In this document: one piece after another, positions 57,258-64,000 of the stretch
How the letters are laid out: the number at the start of each line of letters is the position of its first letter
Position numbering within the stretch: position 1 is the stretch's first letter
From: Cryptomeria japonica
Lineage: Eukaryota > Streptophyta > Pinopsida > Cupressales > Cupressaceae
Reading direction: 5' to 3'
DNA length: 64,000 nucleotides
NCBI RefSeq assembly: GCF_030272615.1
Contig: NC_081406.1
Span: 481,957,900-482,021,899 of the forward strand
The notes under the pieces: model-generated
What the model was told of the DNA's origin: nothing
What the model saw: only the letters and a program-made list of their open reading frames with translations
The model's database searches: none
Program-made: the position numbers and the translations under genes

Positions 57258-58374
57258 ATTTTTTTTTTTTGATCGGTAAGACACAATCAAAGTTGTGAGA
57301 ATTGTATTAAAAGATTTTTAAATCATGAAACACACCAAACCTTTAATAGGGGTGCATCTTAACAAAAGGGCAAAACTAGGCCAAATCTAAAAGGCTACTA
57401 GTGCCACCTACAGTAACAAACCTACTCTAGAATACAAACAAGAAAAATGCTAAGCCCATATGGATAAGCTAAGAGAATTAAGACTCCGCATTTATCCTTT
57501 TCTTGGAAGATCTCAACATCATCTAATGTTGAGGATTATGTTTCCTCCTCTTCACTTTTTTCCATCTCTGATATTTGGAATGACCATCAATAGCCTCAAG
57601 ATCCTCTTTATTGCTAGCCACCACTGAATTTTCCATTAACACATGAGAGTTCAATGGAATGGAATCCTACAAATTGGGTGATTTCTATGAAGAATGGAAG
57701 GTTGTCGATGAGCCATAATAGTGGTAAATAGAAGGTGGAGTGGAGGGGTGAGAGATAGAAGGAGAAGGGAAGCAAGCATTTGTGTCCATAAGAGGAGTAG
57801 GGAGTTGATATGACTCTTGAAATAATTTGGGAGCAATGACATAATGTTGAGGGCCAACCCCCACCCATCAGGATGGTTTACTAGAAGAAATTAGATTCCC
57901 CACAACATGCAATTTTTGGCATCGTGGAGAAGTGATTTGTTGAGAAACATCTCTTGCATCTGAAGGCTATCTTCTCATAGTCAATAGGTTTCCTCCAGCT
58001 TCTATCACCCACCTTCAAAAGTATATCTATCAGAACGCCATCAAATAAATTAATTTCAATGCATAAAGCACAAGTAGAGTTTACATAATCTATTGTTTCT
58101 TTGGAAGTGCAAAAATACTTCCCTGAACCATTCCCAATGTTCCTCAAATAGTCAAGTTCCCAAAATTGTAAGGGGGGATATGGTAGTTGCATCCAAAAAT
58201 AAGTTGCAGTGAAGAATTTTGTGTGTGGATCAAAAGTTGGGAACTAGGGTTTCATACAGAGAAAATCACCTTGGAAGATCCAAGGCCCATTCTCCATCAC
58301 CAACTCCCTATCTTCTTAAGAATCAAATTATAGAATAAAGAACTCCTTGGCACTAATGCAGGAGAATCCGATAG
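57258..58374 (-). pseudogene. LINE ORF1 remnant, 3' portion (DUF4283, zinc knuckle, poly-A end)
   Basis: On minus, starting at the chromovirus insertion, come IGFSCISAKEFFIL, EDRELVMENGPWIFQGDFL and then MQLPYPPLQFWELDYLRNIG. These are followed by TCALCIEINLFDG, KVGDRSWRKPIDYEKIAFRC and KRCFSTNHFST. They are the core DUF4283 blocks followed by a degenerate zinc knuckle (last Cys lost). The minus-strand 3' end near 57,258-57,300 has GATTGTGTCTTACCGATC, then an A-run (T-run on plus at 57,257-57,271). No endonuclease or RT ORF2 follows, so ORF1 is joined almost directly to a 3' tail. Confidence 0.82.
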
Positions 58375-59223
58375 TGTAAGGGAAATCATGCATCACCCAA
58401 AAATATTTCCTTTTTTAAAAAAGTTTTTCTTTAATGTTTTTGTATTTCTGGATTACCCATTTGGACGAAAAATAGATTCCAACTTTTAGAATTGTCAAGT
58501 TGCCTTTTCTTGCTAACTACCAAAAATAGAAACTTTTTATTTAAAGGCAGATGGAGCCCAAATTTTGCGGGAATCTTGGGAATGGAAAAATAAGTGCATT
58601 AGCAAAAGATTTAGTTTAAAAACATTAACGGTTTGAATGTTATTCAAGTTTCAGTTTCTCAAAAAATCAAAAAAAATTCTTCCAAGTCAGATTTGAGGCA
58701 TTAAATAGTTTCGAACAGCCATGAAAATGGTGGGAATCAATGAAGAGGATTCTTATCATATTCTTCACTCAGAGATATATTTGATAGTTCAAATGGCGCG
58801 TCAATCTGATTCCTGGATCAAAAGTTATGGCTGCCGGAAGTTGGACAATTTTTTGAAAAGTTTCCAGTTTTCGAATCTAGCTAAATTTTCAATTTCCAAT
58901 TTCATGTTTTGGCATTTGTTCACCAAATGGTAATTTATAAATTATAATTTTGGCTCAAAATGAAAGAGAAACTATTTAGGACTCATTTGAGGAAACTTGT
59001 TTGAGTTTTTGGAGAGTGAGTTTTGGGAGTTAGTTTCAGGGTTGGGAAATTGCATTGTATAGGTTTTTCAGGAAACTCTGTAAACTATTGTATTGTAGCT
59101 TGTGAGGATTTATTCTTCTTATATGTAATTGCATGTATTGAAAATAATTTTCAAATAATAAAATATAGATTTATTGTGTCAGTTTTGTTGTGTTTTTCTA
59201 TTCTTTTGGTTGTGCCCTCATCA
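58375..59223 (+). repeat. 5' LTR of the chromovirus
   Basis: It begins TGTAAGGGAAATCATGCATC and ends GTGCCCTCATCA. It matches 62,084-62,929 throughout with scattered differences. Confidence 0.93.
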
Positions 59224-59240
59224 AGTGGTATCAAAGTGAG
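59224..59240 (+). promoter_or_regulatory. Primer-binding site of the chromovirus
   Basis: AGTGGTATCAAAGTGAG follows the LTR after two bases and fits the initiator-Met type used by plant chromoviruses. Confidence 0.85.
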
Positions 59241-59319
59241 TTGTTCCTAAGTGTGTGGACAGAACGCCGAATGTGAGGTAGTTCATACTAGGACTTGTGA
59301 TTGTGGTCTCATGGTCAAG

Positions 59320-60340
59320 ATGCCTCCAAGAGTGATACATGGTGGTAGACATGCTATGACAAACGTGGGTTTGAGAGCCCTCCAGAGATAGATTGATGCG
59401 TTGCAAGAAGAGATGAGAAGAGGGTTTAACTGAAGGAGAGAGAAAGTGATGATGAAGAAGAGGTTGAAGATACATTCTTAGATGAAGCAAAATAATTAAT
59501 ATATCAAGATCAAGCTAGATTGTTGAGGGCCATTTCCCAGATTGGGAAGAGACCTAAAATTGAAGTCTCTAATTTTTTCTGGAAATCTGAACCCAAAAGA
59601 GCTAATCAATTGGATTAATGAATTGGAGGAATATTTTGGATATGAGGAGATAGAAGACCCAGATCAAGTCATTTACAAAAATGAAGTTGAAAAGTCATGC
59701 AAATATTTGGTGGAAAGAGGTCTAGCTTGAAAGAAATAGGAGAGGAAAGGGAAAGATCACTAGATGGGATCACATGGTTGATAAGATGAAGAAGCAATTC
59801 ATTCCTATGGACTAGGAGTTGGATCTGGTGAAGAAACTACAAGGATTAAAGCAAGGTAACAAATCTGTGAAGGGGTATACAAAGGAATTTTACAAGATAA
59901 TTATCAGAATAGGCCATGCAGAGGCTAACAAGGAGAAGGCCACCCGTTATCTTAATGGGTTACGACCAAGTATTCAAGAGGAGCTAAGTTTGGTTAGATT
60001 AGCCAATATTGAGGAAGCATATCAGTTTTATTTGAAGGTTGAAGAGAAGCTAAATAAGAGGTTTGAAGGTAAGTAAAAAGGGAAAGCTCAAGGTAGCAGA
60101 GGCGATGGAAGATATTTTGGAAGCCAAAATTAAGATCAGAATAAAAATGATGATGCGGGTACCAGCCAAAATAAAAAAGGGTGATAATTTTAATGGCCCT
60201 GTGATCAAAATAATGGTGAATAGAGAGGAAGAGGAATAGGGAGGCCTAGACAAGGGTATGGGAGAGGAGGTTTTAGAGGAACTTTTTTCCACTGTGGGGA
60301 AGAAGGTCATAAAGCCTTTGAATATCTACAACACTAAGGA
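59320..60340 (+). pseudogene. Chromovirus gag (retrotransposon gag domain, degenerate zinc knuckle)
   Basis: The ATG at 59,320 gives MPPRVIHGGRHAM. A charged region with stops follows, then the gag core: LNPKELINWINELEEYFGYE and IEDPDQVIY (59,590-59,680), and after stops DLVKKLQGLKQGNKSVKGYT, EFYKIIIRIGHAEANKEKAT and RYLNGLRPSIQEELSLVRL (59,819-60,010). A Gly/Arg-rich stretch leads to FFHCGEEGHKAFE (about 60,283-60,321), a knuckle missing its outer Cys residues. This is the structural capsid/nucleocapsid protein. At least six stops or frame changes are present. Confidence 0.88.
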
Positions 60341-60483
60341 AGGACATACAAAAGGAATATGGTGGAATGATAGCCTCACAAAACAAAGAAGCTCAGTGTA
60401 AATATTATAATTATGCTGAAAGGGGAGGGGCCCTAGTTGTCAAAAGAGCCCTAATGAATGAGGAAAAAGAACCAGATTAGAGG

Positions 60484-60890
60484 AAGAGTTTGTTTTGTAC
60501 TAGATGCAAATGTGAAGATAAGGGTTGTAATGTGATTATTGACAGTGGAAGCACTGATAATTTGGTGTTTGAAGAGATGGTCAAAAAGTTGAAATTTAAA
60601 AGGGAAAGAGATCCTCATCCTTATTGGATAGCCTGGTTGCAGAATGACCAAAAAGTTTTGGTCAATGAGCAGTGCCTAGTAAAATTCAAGATTGGCAGTT
60701 ACCGTGATGAGGTACTCTGTGATATCATGCCCATGGATGGATGTCACATGTTGTTAGGGAGACCATGGTAGTTTGATAGGTGTTCTGTGCATGATGGCCA
60801 TGCTAATACTTATACCCTAATGAAGGATGGATTTCACCATAAGTTGAAGCCCCTGAAGGAGGTGCAAGAAAAGGTATGTAGTAGTACTAG
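60484..60890 (+). pseudogene. Chromovirus aspartic protease
   Basis: It contains CNVIIDSGSTDNLVFEEMV with the active-site DSG intact, then VLCDIMPMDGCHMLLGRPW. A stop follows at 60,769-60,771, and then FDRCSVHDGHANTYTLMKDG. It would cleave the gag-pol polyprotein. The block order and spacing are those of an ordinary plant gypsy retropepsin. Confidence 0.88.
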
Positions 60891-60893
60891 AAT

Positions 60894-61388
60894 GTGTTTT
60901 TTTGGTGGATTTTTTTTTTGAAAGACATGGAACACAAATGTATGTGTTATGCTTTACATCCTAGACTGGGTAGAGAATATGGTGAAGAGATGCCTGTGAA
61001 AGTTCCACGCTTATTGAATGAGTTTCAGGTTATTGTCTTTGATAATGTGCCTAAGGGTTTACCATGTATAAGGTCTAATGGAGTTGTAGATGCCTTAAGC
61101 AGGAGGCAAACTTTATTTACAAAAAAGCAGTTTGAGGGGGTTGGGTTTAATGAACTCATGACATTGTATCCTAAGGATCCTGATTTTGTAGAGGCTTGGA
61201 AAGTATGTAAGGATCTTATTACATTGGATAGGACAAGATGGCTAGATTTCATAATAAAAAATGAAGTTATTCAAGGGAAGCCAGTTGTACATTTCAAGGA
61301 GCTCCACGAGGGAGAATTTGATCAAAGAGAAGCACAATGGAGGAATGGTATGACACTTTGGTTGAGACAAGACCATTGCCATCATTAG
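60894..61388 (+). pseudogene. Pol joint: pre-RT segment fused in frame to post-RNase H segment
   Basis: The frame reads LLNEFQVIVFDNVPKGLPCI (the segment just before RT), then after only a few residues NGVVDALSRRQTLF (the segment just after RNase H). All of RT and RNase H is missing, yet the frame is preserved. It continues ELMTLYPKDPDFVEAWKVCK toward the integrase zinc-binding region. It then changes frame near 61,350, where the canonical GHFG.DKTIA..S segment continues. Confidence 0.85.
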
Positions 61389-62031
61389 TGAGCATTATTG
61401 TTGGCCTCAATTATCAAAAGATGTGAAGAATTTTTTGCAAAGTTGTAGAGTGTGTCAAATGGCAAAAGGAGTATGCCAAAATACAAGGCTATATCATCCA
61501 ATACCTATACTAGAGTGGCCATGGGAGGTGAAGATGCACATCGACAAGATGAACTTGCAGTATAAGGAAAAGACAAATCAGAAAAGGAAGTATAAGGAGT
61601 TTTAGATTGGAGATGAAGTGATGGTCCATCTGAAGAAAGAAAGGTTTCTAGTGGGGATATACAATAAGCTGAAGATAAAGAAGTTTGGTCCCTATAAAAT
61701 TTTGACGAAGCATGATTCAGGGAACACATATGAGGTAGAGTTGCCAGACATAATTAATATTTGGACTCCTGTGTTCAACATTGCAAACTTAATAGAATAT
61801 CATGAAGGTGGCACAAAGGAAGAACTAGTGATAGAACAATGTAAAATCCCTGTACCTACTTCAAATGAGGAGATTGAAGCAATCCTAGATAGCCATGTGG
61901 GAAGAAGTACAAAAAACAAACAGTATGAGGAGTATCTAGTGAAATGGAAGGGGAGACCTGTTGAGGATTCTTCATGGTTTTCCAAGGTAGAGGCTGACCA
62001 TTTGGGTTTTCCTCAACTAGCTGAGACGTGA
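61389..62031 (+). pseudogene. Integrase remnant (no catalytic core) with GPY/F region and chromodomain
   Basis: The zinc-binding half reads HYCWPQLSKDVKNFLQSCRV and CQMAKG. IPILEWPWE is followed at once by KMHIDKMNLQYKEKTNQKR, which normally lies after the catalytic core, so the DDE domain is deleted. After a stop at 61,603-61,605 come IGDEVMVHLKKERF and KFGPYKILTKHDSGNTYEVE (GPY/F). The chromodomain follows at 61,880-62,010: ILDSHVGRSTKNKQYEEYLV, KWKGRPVEDSSWFS. Chromodomains target integration to chromatin. This one looks structurally complete. Confidence 0.9.
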
Positions 62032-62083
62032 CAGGGTCACTTCTCAAACTACCCCGAGTGTTTGATACAGAAGCATCTAGTGG

Positions 62084-62929
62084 TGTAAGGGCAATCTTGC
62101 ATCACCCAAAAATATTTCCTTTTTTCTTAAGTTTTTCTTTAATGTTTTTGCATTTCTGGATACCCATTTGGATGAAAAAGAGATTCCAACTTTCAAAATT
62201 GTCAAGCTGCTTTTTCTTGCCAACTGCCAAAAATAGAAAGTTTTTATTTAAAGGCAGATGGAAGCAGAATTTTGCGGGAAGCTTGAGAATGAAAAAATAA
62301 GTGCATTGGCAAAACAGTCGGGTTAAAAGAATTAATGGTTTGAAAGTTATTCAAGTTTTAGTTTCTCAAAAAATTGAAAAAATTCTTCCAAGTCAGATTT
62401 AAGGCATGAAACGGTTCTGAATGGCCCCAAAAATAGCAGGAATCGATGGAGTGGATTCTAAGTATATTATTCACTCAAAGAGATTTCCGAAAGTTCAAAC
62501 AACACGTCAATCCAATTCACAGATCAAAAGTTATGGTTGTCAAAAGTTGGACAATTTTTTCGGAAAGTTTCCAGTTTTCGAATCTGGCTAAATTTTCAAT
62601 TTCCAATTTCATGTTTTGGTATTTCTTTGCCAAATGGTAATTATAAATTGTAATTTTGGCTCCAAAAAAAAGAGAAGCTATTTAGGACTCATTTGAGGAA
62701 ACTTGTTTGTGTTTTTGGAGAGTGAGTTTTGGGAGTTAGTTTCTAGGTTGGGAAATTGCATTATAAGGGTTTTCCAAAAAACTTTGTAAGCTATTGTATT
62801 GCACCCTATGAGGATTGATTCCTCTTATATGTAATTGCATGTATTGAAAATCATTTTTAGATAATAAAATATAGATTTTTTGTGTCTCTTTTGTTGTTTT
62901 TTTCTGTTCTTCGGGTTGTGCTCTCATCA
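62084..62929 (+). repeat. 3' LTR of the chromovirus
   Basis: 846 bp, partner of 58,375-59,223. It begins TGTAAGGGCAATCTTGCATC and ends GTGCTCTCATCA. Confidence 0.93.
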
Positions 62930-63272
62930 AGCACCAGGGTAAATCCAAATTTTTCCTTTTATAGATTCTTTCCACTTCTCAGAGATGCACTAATGTAGGA
63001 TACAAAGATTTGGCCAAATCTTTGTAAACGCGACAAATAATGGCAAAATCTTGCAAGGTAGCCTCTTTGTCAATAGTAAAGTCATCTAGGTAAACTTCCA
63101 AGGTCAAATTTGAAAGGTCCATAGGCAAAGATGAACCCTATTGAAGAGTATTGTCACCTTGAGTAGTACTCGCAAAGGATGAATCTCCACAACCTCCATT
63201 GGTAGCTTGAAGACCCAAGTACAATGCCTCACAAAATTTTTTTCTTCCATCATTTGATCCAAACCTAGACAT
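62930..63272 (-). pseudogene. LINE ORF1 remnant, 5' portion
   Basis: A minus frame from an ATG at 63,272 reads MSRFGSNDGRKKFCEALYLG. After a stop it continues SSLPMDLSNLTLEVYLDDFT, FAIICRVYKDLAKSLYPTLV and RIYKRKNLDLPW, up to the chromovirus edge. The frame joins that of 58,374 downward if the chromovirus is removed with no duplicated bases. The real start may lie further upstream. Confidence 0.62.
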
Positions 63273-64000
63273 ACTAAGTCATGACCTAGGGTTAGGCAGA
63301 GGTGCAACAGACACGGGAGGGTGCAAAATTTGACCATAATCGGAAGCCACAGGTTGTGAACCCCTGTTCAAGAAAGATAGAGCATCAAGGGAGGCTCTCT
63401 TCATCGTACTAAATGAACCAATGCCTCCTTTCTAAACATACATAGGAGAAGGGAGATGAGAATTCACATGCAAAGCTAAGTACACAAATTTGTGAGCCAT
63501 ATAGAGCAAGTTTATTTTTATAAAGCCATATTATTTATGTTATATTTATTAAAGAATTATTTAATTTTTCAATAATAAGATAGTAAATATAAAGAATAAA
63601 AATTATTTTAATTTTAACTTTATCAGTTATTTTTGTTTTCCACATGAATACCATTTTTAATATTTATTTAATAATTTCAGTTATATTTTACTGTACATGA
63701 GATGTTTATGTTAAAAAGGAATCATTTTATTTACTCAATAGTTAGTATAATACTTTAAAGTTCATTTTATTTAATTTTATTCGCTTAATATCTATTTTAT
63801 AATTTTAGTTTTAATTTTTATTATTTTTGTATGTTAGATCTATAATTTTTGTTAGCACACTCACATCTCACCTTGTGCTACCACTCTAGTTATGCCTGTT
63901 GACGTAACTAGATATAAAAGATAACTGTATTTAGTTTTTAGAATAATATTGATAGTGTAGAATTGATTTGTAAATGTCCAAAAATTAATGCTTTGATGTG
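63273..64000. other. No gene seen
   Basis: The first ~200 bp may be the LINE 5' end. From about 63,480 the sequence is very AT-rich without recognisable frames or repeats. Confidence 0.5.

Larger units (their letters stand above)
58375..62929 (+). mobile_element. Chromovirus-type Ty3/gypsy element with internal deletions
   Basis: LTRs are 58,375-59,223 and 62,084-62,929 (849 and 846 bp), both TG...TCA. The primer site is TGGTATCAAAGTGAG. The interior has gag, protease, a short joint in place of RT and RNase H, integrase remnants and a chromodomain. At 4.56 kb it is well below the normal length for a chromovirus. No target duplication is visible (gatag versus agcac). It sits inside a minus-strand LINE ORF1 whose frame resumes on the other side. 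Confidence 0.92.

Overview
The window is nuclear plant DNA made almost entirely of nested, decayed retrotransposons. I found no intact cellular gene, tRNA or rRNA. Very large AT-rich spacers, LTRs of about 0.8-1.1 kb, very long LTR-like blocks and deep nesting suggest a large-genome seed plant, most likely a conifer. The conifer assignment is inference. Plant origin is firm: there are dual-RNase-H Ty3/gypsy pol, plant L1 ORF1 domains, a plant mobile domain protein and initiator-Met primer sites.

Layout. Bases 1-482 are a copia RNase H remnant. It abuts a plus-strand Tat/Ogre-like Ty3/gypsy element (483 to about 24,480). That element has protease, a G-patch-like linker, RT, RNase H, archaeal-type RNase H and integrase, and downstream of pol an antisense plant-mobile-domain (PMD) gene remnant. 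Two minus-strand LTR elements are nested in it: element A (1414-8125, between protease and RT) and element B (12,367-20,684, a long element with a Pro/Ser-rich low-complexity coding remnant). A probable minus-strand LTR fragment follows (about 24,490-26,480). Element C (26,983-34,210, plus strand) and element D (34,440-50,021, minus strand) come next. Element D is split by a very long LTR-like insertion (38,242-47,755), which holds another (42,488-46,930) carrying a cluster of GC-rich hairpins. Bases 50,022-55,536 hold a diverged duplicated block, one copy of which preserves the empty target site of element D. The right end has two L1-type LINE ORF1 remnants meeting tail to tail. The minus-strand one is split by a chromovirus (58,375-62,929) lacking most of RT, RNase H and the integrase core.

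Most notable: elements A, C and D are diverged copies of one architecture. Each has copia-like LTRs, an initiator-Met primer site and a purine tract. ORF1 is a coiled coil followed by tandem zinc knuckles. A second conserved ORF2 sits where pol should be and has no visible protease, integrase, RT or RNase H. They look like a gag-plus-novel-ORF, non-autonomous retrotransposon family that would need pol from another element. All copies here carry stops or frameshifts.
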